Assembly: GCF_001729965.1 (NCBI RefSeq)
Contig: NZ_JRWK01000003.1
Location: 62,001-126,000, forward strand
Direction of reading: 5' to 3'
DNA length: 64,000 nt
Source: Methanosphaera sp. WGK6
GTDB taxonomy: Archaea > Methanobacteriota > Methanobacteria > Methanobacteriales > Methanobacteriaceae
The notes below the pieces were generated by a model, which worked only from the letters and a program-made list of their open reading frames with translations, searched no databases and was not told where the DNA came from. Positions 16,901 through 25,551 of this stretch are shown in pieces. The stretch's first letter is position 1; each line of letters starts with the position of its first letter. The translations under genes were made by a program, and so were the position numbers.

Positions 16901-19511
16901 ATATATTATTCATTATTTTATTGTTTCTTGTACCATACATTTCAATAGTGTATACTGCAGCTCCACTTGCATTTATAGTATTATCTATGAATGTTGTATT
17001 TAGACAAGATTCAAGAGTTAAACCATACACGTAGTCTCCTCTATTTGTGTTATTGTGTAATGCTTTAACATTAAATGTATTATTTTCTACAAGAGTATTT
17101 ACACTGTTTAATCCAGCAATAAATCCTGTAGCAAAGTATCCTCCAGTTACATTTACTTGGTTGTTTCTAAATGTGTTATTTGTTGCATTTGATGATGTAA
17201 TTGATGAACCCCATGGAGCTCCTAATACTCCCATACCATAAGTATATGGTCCAAGACTAGTTACACTGATTTTATTATTGGTAACTGTGTTATAGTCACT
17301 TTCATAGTATATGTCTATTCCAACAACACTATTTTTGAAGTCATCATCAGGGTGTTTGTATTGCTTAAAGTTTGAGGTTATTACAACATCATTATTATTA
17401 ATTACATTGTATGATGAGTATATTGCAACAATACCATAATTATGTAATACTTCATATATAGCACCTATTTTATCTTCAAACATTATTTCATAGGTATATG
17501 AAATGTTTTGTGAACTTTGATTTAAACGAACTTTATTATTTGATATATTATTTAAGTCAGATGCATATGCAAATATATTATAATTCAAGTAATCTCCTGA
17601 TGTAGTTATAGTGTTATTTACTATAGTGTTACCTCCAGAAGAATATAAGAATATACCAAAACTTTCCCATTTATCATAGTTATTAATGGTTACATTACTT
17701 ATTACACAATTACTTACTTCATCAAGCATAACTCCATGTCTGTTAACACTTGAAGTATCATAGTTAATGATTGTTACATTAGTTAATGTAGATGCAGATG
17801 CATCAGTAGTAAAGTCAATAGAACCATTATATATTATACAATTTTGTCCTATTACATGTACTTTCATTGGGAATACAAAGTCTTTTCCACTAAATGTTCC
17901 TCTAAGTATAACTGTATCATTTTTTAATATAGCTCTAGTATCTGCACCATCAGTAGAGAAGTAATTTGCATAATTCTGTGAAGTTATAATTATAGTTTTA
18001 TTTGAATCTTTAACATCATCTACAGAACCATTTACTGGTGGAACATATGCTAATTCTAATCCAATTCCACTAGAACAATTTAATATATTTGATTCATCAA
18101 CTAATACATGTGAATCTTCTATAAGTTTAGCTCCAGCTTCACTGAAATCAATAGAAGCATAACCATAACTTTGAATTCTATTTTTTGTTACAGATATATA
18201 GTTTATTTTTTTACTAGAAGATTGTTTTTTAAATAATATTCCTACTTTTTTACTAGTAATATTATTGCCTTCTATTGTAATGTTAGTATATTTACCTTTT
18301 GAGTAAATACCATAACCTTCAGATGACATTAAACTGTTATTTGCTATAACAATTTGACTTCCACTAATAATAATACAAGGACCATCATTTGATGTTATGG
18401 TGTTATTGGTAAGTATAGCTCCATCTCCTCCAATTTCAATACCTGTGGTTGAACTATTTACATGTACTATATTATTAGATACAATTGCACCTTCACATGC
18501 ATAAATACCTTGAGCTGTAGCATTTACTTCATTGCCTATAATTGTATTGTTGGTAAAGTCTTGTGTAGATATACCTCTGTATCCATATTCTACTTTATTT
18601 TTTGAAATAATGTTACCAGTTCCCATAATTTGGATACAGTAACTCCATGATGTGTCTCCACCAGTTACAGTATTTCCAGTCACATTATTGTAATCACAAT
18701 ATCCTCCTTGGAATAATCCAGATCCCCAGAAACTAAAGTAGATTCCATTTGCTTGATCACTATGAACAGTGTTATTTACAATATTATTATAAAAACTTAA
18801 ACCTAGTGCTAATGCAGTATGTGTACGGTTCATGTCTGTTCTATGTGATGTTTCAAGGTAGTTGTCAATAATTAAACTATTGTTCATTTGATCTGCAGCC
18901 ATTGCAAATGCAAATGGTCCGTTTACATGTATCGTGTTATTTGCAACAAGAATGTTTTTTGTTACATTAACATAAATTCCACTACCATAATAATTACTAT
19001 TTTCTATAGTTAAATTTGTAACAGTTGCACCAGTTGAATTAATTCCTTGAATATTAACAGTACAATTGTATAATTTTGCAGTTTTTCCTGTACTTGTTAT
19101 AGTAATATTGGTTTTATCTATTGTGAAATTAACATTAGTAAATGTTCCTTGTAAATCTAATAAATCTCCTGATTGAACTAAACTTGTTGTTTGTGTCATA
19201 TTTGATGTTTCATTGAATCGGAAATAATAATTATAATTATTACTTGTTATTTTAGTTGTTGCTTGTTTGATTGTCTTTGTCGGTGTTGTATTTACAATAT
19301 TTTTGTCACTTGAGGTTGTTTGGATAGTTTTAACTGTTTTACTAGTAATATCATTTGTACTAGTTATGTTTGTATTAACATCTGAAATATCCTTATTTAA
19401 ACTATTATCTTGATGATTTATATCATTCGATGTATCACCAGCAGATACACAGCTTAAACCAACCATAAATAAAACCATTGTTATTAATAAGAATTTATTA
19501 ATGGTTTTCAT
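13971..19511 (-). CDS. Giant adhesin-like surface protein (two beta-helix modules with Ig-like repeats between)
   Basis: 1846 residues. Signal peptide (core VLFMVGLSCVSAG, first ~24 residues), polar linker, then a long right-handed beta-helix region with short Asn-rich rungs (about residues 95-1010), four or five Ig-like domains (about 1015-1440, recurring GNVTFIVNGE and YNGNNTL elements), and a second beta-helix from about 1450 built of chlamydial Pmp-like repeats with the motif GGAIYNNG occurring every ~20-25 residues to the end. The protein stops directly after the last repeats (NTYPQ) with no membrane helix or wall-binding domain. AAGGTGA precedes the ATG. Likely exported and displayed on the pseudomurein wall. 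It lies between the DUF2162/ExbB/DUF2149 genes and the CobN-like gene. Function in adhesion is inferred from architecture. Confidence 0.88.
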   Translation of the reverse strand: MKTINKFLLITMVLFMVGLSCVSAGDTSNDINHQDNSLNKDISDVNTNITSTNDITSKTVKTIQTTSSDKNIVNTTPTKTIKQATTKITSNNYNYYFRFNETSNMTQTTSLVQSGDLLDLQGTFTNVNFTIDKTNITITSTGKTAKLYNCTVNIQGINSTGATVTNLTIENSNYYGSGIYVNVTKNILVANNTIHVNGPFAFAMAADQMNNSLIIDNYLETSHRTDMNRTHTALALGLSFYNNIVNNTVHSDQANGIYFSFWGSGLFQGGYCDYNNVTGNTVTGGDTSWSYCIQIMGTGNIISKNKVEYGYRGISTQDFTNNTIIGNEVNATAQGIYACEGAIVSNNIVHVNSSTTGIEIGGDGAILTNNTITSNDGPCIIISGSQIVIANNSLMSSEGYGIYSKGKYTNITIEGNNITSKKVGILFKKQSSSKKINYISVTKNRIQSYGYASIDFSEAGAKLIEDSHVLVDESNILNCSSGIGLELAYVPPVNGSVDDVKDSNKTIIITSQNYANYFSTDGADTRAILKNDTVILRGTFSGKDFVFPMKVHVIGQNCIIYNGSIDFTTDASASTLTNVTIINYDTSSVNRHGVMLDEVSNCVISNVTINNYDKWESFGIFLYSSGGNTIVNNTITTSGDYLNYNIFAYASDLNNISNNKVRLNQSSQNISYTYEIMFEDKIGAIYEVLHNYGIVAIYSSYNVINNNDVVITSNFKQYKHPDDDFKNSVVGIDIYYESDYNTVTNNKISVTSLGPYTYGMGVLGAPWGSSITSSNATNNTFRNNQVNVTGGYFATGFIAGLNSVNTLVENNTFNVKALHNNTNRGDYVYGLTLESCLNTTFIDNTINASGAAVYTIEMYGTRNNKIMNNILYAEASHPYGIAGYQSSYNTITGNTITTKQMPYGTIIPALHSDAIPYGDEGIMLMRNSFYNNITKNTIQTNASEYAVKLTEQAINNTVVENSLQSTKYSGDKAVYIGHKTNKVTNNFIYFTNIIVHPMQGTLGKPFNLTATVISTGTDLKNLTVTFRIGITQIGTAKVVNGKATITCNSTTGFSTTRYTIIATVTGNNFQNSTGTASLNFNKTLQESIVNVTKVTGLPGENVTITARVTDSYNAELTGNVTFIVNGETLTTKTLSTGRASYIYKIPNTMNIGVYDINVIYNGNKDHSSGEGSNILGVQTTTTTTVNSATGIIGNTTTIKATVTTSNGEKVNSGTVTIKINGDTVGTAKVSNGVATYKYTVSTNFVSTKKYSIVVIYNGNNTLKQSNATNTLTVQKTKSSINYNTTYTYTGNRTTLTIRVSDLTNSFFTKNGNISIAINGEVLKYTNNTIILGTSNNNGTIKFTFTAPTTLQGKNNITLTFYGNDQFNSSSKTFKNGLIILTGNQTTKMIYASHNGTGSGFSANSPTTLTDALTIVANGGTINLVTMNNAKSDTYSLTKPIVINTTTTTAKTIKIVGLTNKTIIFNGQNKNQLLNIAKGYTISITNVQFTKGNTSNGGAIYNNGLLTLSKVTFTNNYANQGGAIYNNGIMTITQSIFKTNSGNYGGVILNAGNLTMTSNNVTNNNATKSGGVINSKGNVTLKSNRFINNSAAFGGVLYASGKVNTITINDFISNHVTKNGGAIYNFGVMDLRSNNFTSNTATQWSGAVHNARNITVTSNKFALNTAGQLGGAMFNNANATMTSNTFENNRGKYGGAIYNGGVALIEKNTIRYNNASQTGGAVANKGIVTLKSNKITGNKAVYGGAIYSNNTVTTTNNTITYCVASVSGGAIYNIGNFTVNNNTFTGNSARNGGAIFNAKNATITKNIFTKNSAKQKGGAVYNSATMKISSNTFTGNTASTGNNTYPQ

Positions 19512-19717
19512 TATTTCACCTTTTTATTTTCATAAAATATTTTTTTTCATTTTCGTTTATTTTCAATATTCTATGATGGTTATATTTTTATTTTAAGAAA
19601 TTAATTAAATTAACTAAAAAATATTTCAAATTTAATTTATTATATAATCAATTTTAAAATTTAATAATGAAAACTAATTAGAATTAATTTATACTTGTAT
19701 GTATGTAAAAATAGGAA

Positions 19718-19891
19718 TTAGGTTGATATTTTACTAAATAGTAATGGTATGTAATTAATTAGATTAATAACAACAATAAAAACAGCTATTATTAATAAAA
19801 TGCTAAAAATAGTTTTAATAATTCTTTTTTCCTTAAATAAATATTCAGGATCTTTTTGTATTTTATGTGATGTTCTTAGTTTGTTTTTCAT
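19718..19891 (-). CDS. Small single-span membrane protein
   Basis: A 57-residue protein: a basic, Lys/Arg-rich cytoplasmic segment (about 27 residues) followed by one long hydrophobic segment (about residues 28-50, IKTIFSILLIIAVFIVVINL). The ATG at 19891 is chosen because AAGGAG lies 9 bases upstream; a further in-frame ATG at 19942 precedes this SD and would add 17 residues. No family recognised. It follows the DUF2149 gene by 61 bases in the same orientation and could be an accessory subunit of that membrane complex. Confidence 0.6.
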   Translation of the reverse strand: MKNKLRTSHKIQKDPEYLFKEKRIIKTIFSILLIIAVFIVVINLINYIPLLFSKIST

Positions 19892-19952
19892 ATTGTTTAT
19901 CTCCTTTTTTTTTAAAAAAAAAGGATTGGATATGTTGTTCATAGTATATGTA

Positions 19953-20288
19953 TTATGAACTAACCATAACCATTTTTCCAGTTTCAGGATCCTTGTATAC
20001 TTTTCCCATTTCCTGATATCCTGAACCTGATTGTGTTACACTTTCAGGGTTTTCATTAATGTCTTGTGTTTGATCTTCTAATTCTGTAGTTTGTGTGGCA
20101 GTTTGCATAGCTTCTTGTTTTTCTTGTGGTGACATATCGCTATTGGTTATATTTTCAATTCCAGTAGCCATTACTGCGAAGATTAAAAAACCCATTGCTA
20201 ATACTAGCATAAGATCAGTCATGTTCACTGCTGAAGACATGGGATCTATATCTGTTTTAGTTTTTCTAGTTCTTCGTCTGAGAGTCAT
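19953..20288 (-). CDS. DUF2149 protein, ExbD-like subunit
   Basis: 111 residues. Basic N terminus, then one membrane helix with an Asp at its start (D25 in NMTDLMLVLAMG), the position equivalent to the proton-handling Asp of ExbD, TolR and MotB, and a polar outer segment ending in GKVYKDPETGKMVMV. This matches the DUF2149 family. Together with the ExbB-like protein it would form an ion-driven motor in the cytoplasmic membrane. Its start codon overlaps the ExbB stop codon (TAATG), so the two are translationally coupled. In Bacteroidetes haem operons the DUF2149 protein is the component named HmuV, as far as I recall. Confidence 0.82.
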   Translation of the reverse strand: MTLRRRTRKTKTDIDPMSSAVNMTDLMLVLAMGFLIFAVMATGIENITNSDMSPQEKQEAMQTATQTTELEDQTQDINENPESVTQSGSGYQEMGKVYKDPETGKMVMVSS

Positions 20289-20932
20289 TATATCACCTCA
20301 AGAATTACTTCTGCTAAATCATATAATGTTGCAACATCTTCTTCATACCATCTACTACGTATTGCAGATATTACAAAACATAAACTACCTGAAGCTAACC
20401 CTGCAGTTGTCGTGTTAAATGCTACAGTTAAGTTTGAAGTTAATGTAGTCATATCTCCACTACCTAAAGCAGCAAGACCTGGCCCCATTGGAATAATTGT
20501 ACCAAGTAATCCACAACCAGAACCTATTTTTGCTACTATATCTAATTTTTCAAGTGATTTTGCTATTTTAAATTCTTGATCTTCAAGAAGGTTTCTAGCT
20601 AATATTTCACGTGTTTCTTTATCATATAATTCTGTATCTAATTTTGCTACAGAACATAATAAATCTTTATCATTCTTAGTGAATTTTGTATGATTAATAA
20701 CTTGACAAATTTGTTCTCGTGTTTCACATGAAGCAATATTTTTTATAATAATTTCTTTTTCTTGAGCAGTAATTGTTCTACGTCCTGTATATTCTGCAAC
20801 TATTGATCCTAGTTCAACAACTGCAAATATGAGAAAGATTATCAATAATATCATTACTGGAAGTAGTAAACTTTGAGATACGACATTTAATATTCCAGAT
20901 AATATTTCTCCTCCAGGAATTGTTGTTGCCAT
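20288..20932 (-). CDS. MotA/TolQ/ExbB-type proton channel protein
   Basis: 214 residues with the topology of ExbB/TolQ: one N-terminal helix (about residues 18-40), a long cytoplasmic loop rich in charged residues, and two further helices at about 130-152 and 168-190. The conserved pore region IGSGCGLLGTIIPMGPGLAALGSG and the last helix TTTAGLASGSLCFVI fit the family signature. It would use the proton or sodium gradient with the DUF2149 partner to move a periplasmic-side component. An SD-like GGGAGGAT precedes the ATG. It is the middle gene of DUF2162-ExbB-DUF2149. Confidence 0.9.
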   Translation of the reverse strand: MATTIPGGEILSGILNVVSQSLLLPVMILLIIFLIFAVVELGSIVAEYTGRRTITAQEKEIIIKNIASCETREQICQVINHTKFTKNDKDLLCSVAKLDTELYDKETREILARNLLEDQEFKIAKSLEKLDIVAKIGSGCGLLGTIIPMGPGLAALGSGDMTTLTSNLTVAFNTTTAGLASGSLCFVISAIRSRWYEEDVATLYDLAEVILEVI

Positions 20933-20964
20933 AGAGTAATCCTCCCTATCTATATATTCTTATC

Positions 20965-21666
20965 TTAATTTTTTAGTAATCTACTATTTCTTTTAGCATA
21001 AATAACACCTACAAACATTAAAGCAAGTATTGCTATTATCATGTAAGCTACGTTTATGATAGATTCTATTTGTATTGCTGTTCCACTTGTTGCTAAACTC
21101 ATATTGGGCAGTATAATTAAACATAATACGAAATATAATCCTATAAATATCATGAAATTACCTAATACAATAGGATATGGTTTGTGAATTCTTTTAACAA
21201 TCTCTGTTGAGAAAAGATATGTTAAACCCATAACTACTATGAGCATTACTGATGAAAGAGCACCTAAAGATACTGAGGATATACCTGTCATAGGAGCCAC
21301 TATAAGTATTGATGTTAATATAGCTCCAAAACAACAAGGACATGGTGCAATTACAGCCATACTTGTGGTTGAACCAACATTGGTTCCAGTAATTTTCCAA
21401 TCATATACAGTTTTAAATCCTGTTATAAGAATTACTATTGCAATAGCTGCAAATATATAACCAGTATAATTATATACAAATGTATATAATTGTTCAGTAT
21501 ATGGTTGAACAATATATGATAAAATAGTTAGACTAATTCCATAACCTGCTAGAATTTTAAGAACACCTTTCCGTGTAATACCTGCAAAACCTAATGTTAG
21601 TCCTATTTTGATACCAAATATTAAAACTGCTGCTAGTATTCCATATTGTACAAATTGTTCAAACAT
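20965..21666 (-). CDS. DUF2162 multi-pass membrane protein
   Basis: 233 residues, about six or seven membrane helices. The family match is DUF2162 (putative transporter). A striking APCPCCFGA motif at about residues 107-115, at the start of a helix, puts three cysteines in a short span; these could bind a metal or haem or act as thiols. It opens the operon with ExbB- and DUF2149-type genes (33 bases to the ExbB gene). The SD AGGAGGATG lies just before ATG. The association with CobN-like proteins elsewhere suggests a role in transport or delivery of a metal or tetrapyrrole product; this is inference. Confidence 0.78.
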   Translation of the reverse strand: MFEQFVQYGILAAVLIFGIKIGLTLGFAGITRKGVLKILAGYGISLTILSYIVQPYTEQLYTFVYNYTGYIFAAIAIVILITGFKTVYDWKITGTNVGSTTSMAVIAPCPCCFGAILTSILIVAPMTGISSVSLGALSSVMLIVVMGLTYLFSTEIVKRIHKPYPIVLGNFMIFIGLYFVLCLIILPNMSLATSGTAIQIESIINVAYMIIAILALMFVGVIYAKRNSRLLKN

Positions 21667-22056
21667 TCATCATCCTCCTAATTCTTTTTTTAATAAAAAA
21701 AGAAAAAATATTCAAAGTATATTGTGTAAAGTCTTTGAAAACTTTTTTGAATTTTTATAAGTATATATTTATTTTTTAATAAGTATTAATATTATTCATT
21801 TTTTTTTAAAAGATAACATATTAATTTTAATAGTTTAGTCTAAAAAACTGTAATTTCCGTGTTAAATTTAATTTTTGAACATTTTAAATAATTTAATCTT
21901 AATTTAATTTAAATTTCATTGATTAGTATTTATGAATAAACATATATAATTCTTAAATTAGAATATTATTCATGAAGAATTATTATTGTATAAATTTCAA
22001 GTTTATTTGAATCGTATAATTTTTCTTCAAGTATTAATTGAAACGGAGGTTAAACT
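21667..22056. other. Divergent control region between DUF2162 operon and adhesin gene
   Basis: 390 bases of A/T-rich DNA between divergently transcribed genes. On the minus strand, AAATATATACTTATA around 21757-21771 is a reasonable TATA element for the DUF2162 operon. On the plus strand, ACATATATAATTC around 21940-21952 may serve the adhesin gene. GGAGGT at 22045-22050 is the adhesin's SD. No gene is seen here. Confidence 0.45.
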
Positions 22057-22059
22057 ATT
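22045..22059 (+). promoter_or_regulatory. Shine-Dalgarno plus ATT start codon of adhesin
   Basis: GGAGGT (22045-22050), six bases, then ATT (22057-22059). An in-frame stop TAA at 22051-22053 excludes any start further upstream, and no ATG, GTG or TTG occurs in frame until 22351, which lies beyond a complete signal peptide. The ATT is therefore the best initiation codon. Confidence 0.65.
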
Positions 22060-25000
22060 AATATAAAAAGGAGTCATGTTATTTTAACTTCCCTAACAAT
22101 ATTATTTGTATTAGTCTCAATAACTGCAATTTCTGCAGAAAACACGGATAATTTAACAGATGCTGGTGATATATCTGATAATTATGAAAATACATTTAAT
22201 AATGAAGTTAATGATAACACTGAAAATTCAATTACTACAAATTCATTAAATTCAATTCAAACGAATAATCAAATATCCAATGATGATTCGGAGAAAGATA
22301 TTGAAAATTCAGAAAAAATTGATCCTGATATAAGATTAAATAATGATCCATTGGAACCTGGAAAAAATACTACCTTTATAGCAATACTACCTGAAGATGC
22401 TACTGGACAAGTAATATTTAAAATAAATGATGTTAAAGTATCTGAAAAAATAGAAGCTTCAAGAACAGTAATGTACACATATCAAGTTCCAACAAATTTT
22501 AGAAATCCTACATACACATTAACATTAGTATACTCAGGAGATTCTACATACAATATGAAAAGAGTAAATACAACTCTATCATTAAGAGCTGATGAAATAA
22601 ATGTAAATCCAAACATGACTGTTGAAGATACTACAGTAAAATATGGGGATATTGTTAATATAACAGTACATTTACCTTCAGATGCATCAGGTAATGTTGT
22701 ATTTAAACTTAATAGAAAAACAATTTCAGATAAAATTTCTATTGTGAATGGTTCTGCAGTATTTTCATATAATGCTACAGCAAATCCTGGAAGTTACAGA
22801 TTACAAATATTATATAGTGGAAACTATAAATATGCTGGAAATATGACTAGATGTAATTTAATTATAACTAAATTAAATTCAACTGCAACAACTAATAATA
22901 TAACATCAAAAGCAGGTTCTAACACTACATTCACAACACGTTTTGTTGATGAATTAGGTAATCCTGTAAATAATACCTATGTGGTTTATAAATTAAATCA
23001 AGTAACTATTGGAAATGCAACAACTGATGAAAATGGATATGCAACATATAGTTATATACTACCTTCATTATTCAATGCACAAAATTATACAATAAATGTA
23101 ATCAGTAGGGAAACAAAAACTGTGGCAGGAACAAGAATAAATGCAACATTATCTCTAACACAATTATCTACAAAAGTAGAAGTACCTAGAGTAATAGCTA
23201 AAATAAATGATACAGTAACTATTGGTGCAACAATAATTGATGAAAATAGCAATAATGTATTACAAGGAAGAGTACTATTTTATCAAGATGGTAAACTAAT
23301 AGCTAGAGTAAATGTATCTTTAGGACATGCATTATATTCATTCAAACCAACTACTAATATTGCAAGAATATATAATATAACAGCAGAGTATATTGGTTAT
23401 TGGAAATACGCAAATTCCACAAATAAAGGTATATTAAATATAACCAAAATCGGTACTTATACAACTACAAGATATGTTGATGCAAAAAGTGGAATGAATG
23501 TAGTTCTTTCAGCAAGTGTCAAAGATAAAAACCAGTTAAATATTAATGGAGGACAAGTCCGATTTACTCTTAATGGTACTGAAGTTGGAAGAGCAGATGT
23601 TATTAATGGAGCAGCTAATCTAACATTCAATACTGGAATACGTCCTGAAGGAATTTACAGACTTAATGCAACATACATGGGTAGTGATTCATATTATTCA
23701 AGTCACAACCTAAATTACATGAATGTATCTACACTTAATACAAGAATAGTTGGAAGTCCAATCTATGTTACAATTGGTCAAAAAACTAACATAACAGTCA
23801 CAGTTCTTGATGAAACTAATCATCATGCAGAAAATGGTACAATAACATTCACATTAAATGATACAGTAATTGGAAAAACACAAGTTCATAATGGAACAGC
23901 AAGTATCCAATACACACCACCTAATAAATACAATGGATTAACACTACGATATATAGCAAGACTAGAAGCAAATCAATATTATAGTTCTACATACACTGTT
24001 AATAATATAACAATATCCAGTCTATCTGATGTTTATGTAAGTCCAAAGGGTAATGATAGTAATATAGGAAGTAGTTCAAAACCATTTAAAACAATTACAT
24101 ATGCAGTAGGACATGTAAGCACATTTGGAACAGTACATATATCAGCAGGAACTTATTCAGAATATAATATAATGTTAAATAATTCTATAAAAATAATAGG
24201 TTCTAGTCTAAATAATGTAATTATCAATGGAAATAATAAAGGTAAACCAATATTTACCCTAACTAAAGAAAATACATTCATTACATTAAGTTATATGACT
24301 ATTACAAATGGTTCCAGTAACACAAATAGAAGTGCTGGAGCAATAGTATCACATGGAAAATTAAATATTTCCAATGTATTATTCAAAAATAATAAAGCAT
24401 ATGGAAATTATTCTGCAGGAGCTATTTACTCAGTAGGTTTATTAAACTTAACCAACACATACTTCACAAATAACTTTGCAAAATCAGTTAATGCAGAAGG
24501 TGGAGCACTACGTTTAATAAACAATACCACTAACATAAATTCAGCAACATTCTCTGGCAATAATGTTAACGGTGCTAATAATACTGGAGGAGGAGCAATA
24601 TACCTTCAAGATGGTGATTTAGTAATAAATAATGCATCATTCACATCAAACAAAGCAATGGGACAATATGTATTAGGAGGAGCTATAAAAGCAGCATATG
24701 GAGATATAGTTATAACTAAATCATCCTTCCATAAAAACACAATAAATGCCACAGGATATGGTATAGGTGGAGCAATAAATAGTCTAGGTGCAGGATTATA
24801 CATCAATGATACAAAATTAACTGAAAACAAAGCATATGGATCAACAATAGCAGGTGCTGGAGCATTATACATACAATATGCAGTAGCAGATATTCAAAAC
24901 AGTGTAATTAATTCTAATTATGCTAGAGCTCAATCAGTAATTGGTGGAGCAATAGAAGGTTATGAAGCATATATTGACTTTAAAAAAGATACATTTAAAG

Positions 25001-25428
25001 ATAACAAAGCATATGCATCAAAAACAAATGCATTTGGAGCAGTACTCTATCATGAAAAAGGTAATTTAACATTCAATGGATGTAAATTTATTAACAATTC
25101 ATTAAGCTCTGCAAATATATCCATTGGTGGAGCATTATATATCAATGCTAACACAACAATAGTAAAATCTGAATTCATAACAAACAATGTAACAGGTAAA
25201 AATATTGGTGGTGGAGCAATAGCAAACATGGCTAAAATGAATGTTACAAGAACAAACTTCATAAACAACAATGCTACAACAATGGGTGATGCAATAACAT
25301 CACTATCCAGTGCTGAAAATACAATTGAAAACAATTACTGGGGATCAGAAGAACCAGTATGGAAACAATTACTCAATGGAATATCAACAAAACCAAAAAC
25401 ATATTCAAAAACACAATTCACATATTAG
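22057..25428 (+). CDS. Adhesin-like surface protein, Ig-like repeats plus Pmp-like beta-helix (ATT start)
   Basis: 1123 residues if translation begins at the ATT at 22057. The N terminus (NIKRSHVILTSLTILFV, ending AISAE) is a normal signal peptide, lost if the first ordinary start codon (TTG 22351) were used. Then follow a polar linker, about seven Ig-like domains (about residues 95-655, recurring GNVVFKLNR/NYTINV type strands) and a C-terminal beta-helix of Pmp-like repeats (about 660-1123) with rungs containing GGAIY, ending in NNYWGSEEPVW. That last motif recurs in the 27634-30126 protein, where the domain order is reversed. No membrane anchor. It is the only adhesin-like gene here on the plus strand. 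Either ATT is used or a start codon was lost by mutation. Confidence 0.8.
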   Translation: MNIKRSHVILTSLTILFVLVSITAISAENTDNLTDAGDISDNYENTFNNEVNDNTENSITTNSLNSIQTNNQISNDDSEKDIENSEKIDPDIRLNNDPLEPGKNTTFIAILPEDATGQVIFKINDVKVSEKIEASRTVMYTYQVPTNFRNPTYTLTLVYSGDSTYNMKRVNTTLSLRADEINVNPNMTVEDTTVKYGDIVNITVHLPSDASGNVVFKLNRKTISDKISIVNGSAVFSYNATANPGSYRLQILYSGNYKYAGNMTRCNLIITKLNSTATTNNITSKAGSNTTFTTRFVDELGNPVNNTYVVYKLNQVTIGNATTDENGYATYSYILPSLFNAQNYTINVISRETKTVAGTRINATLSLTQLSTKVEVPRVIAKINDTVTIGATIIDENSNNVLQGRVLFYQDGKLIARVNVSLGHALYSFKPTTNIARIYNITAEYIGYWKYANSTNKGILNITKIGTYTTTRYVDAKSGMNVVLSASVKDKNQLNINGGQVRFTLNGTEVGRADVINGAANLTFNTGIRPEGIYRLNATYMGSDSYYSSHNLNYMNVSTLNTRIVGSPIYVTIGQKTNITVTVLDETNHHAENGTITFTLNDTVIGKTQVHNGTASIQYTPPNKYNGLTLRYIARLEANQYYSSTYTVNNITISSLSDVYVSPKGNDSNIGSSSKPFKTITYAVGHVSTFGTVHISAGTYSEYNIMLNNSIKIIGSSLNNVIINGNNKGKPIFTLTKENTFITLSYMTITNGSSNTNRSAGAIVSHGKLNISNVLFKNNKAYGNYSAGAIYSVGLLNLTNTYFTNNFAKSVNAEGGALRLINNTTNINSATFSGNNVNGANNTGGGAIYLQDGDLVINNASFTSNKAMGQYVLGGAIKAAYGDIVITKSSFHKNTINATGYGIGGAINSLGAGLYINDTKLTENKAYGSTIAGAGALYIQYAVADIQNSVINSNYARAQSVIGGAIEGYEAYIDFKKDTFKDNKAYASKTNAFGAVLYHEKGNLTFNGCKFINNSLSSANISIGGALYINANTTIVKSEFITNNVTGKNIGGGAIANMAKMNVTRTNFINNNATTMGDAITSLSSAENTIENNYWGSEEPVWKQLLNGISTKPKTYSKTQFTY

Positions 25429-25551
25429 AATATAAAAAAAATATATTCTATGTTTTCTTTTTTTAAAAAAATTTAACTTATCTTATTCATTTCAATTAAT
25501 GAAAACTATTTTACACTAAAATAGGTCCTTTTCAAATTAATTTTTATAAAA

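Noticed and set aside
14070-19100. Many plus-strand open frames opposite the giant adhesin and CobN-like genes
   Set aside because: They are low-complexity reverse-frame shadows of biased Asn/Thr codons, without SD sequences or recognisable domains.
22351-25428. TTG 22351 as the adhesin start
   Set aside because: It removes a full signal peptide encoded in the same frame, and no SD stands before it.
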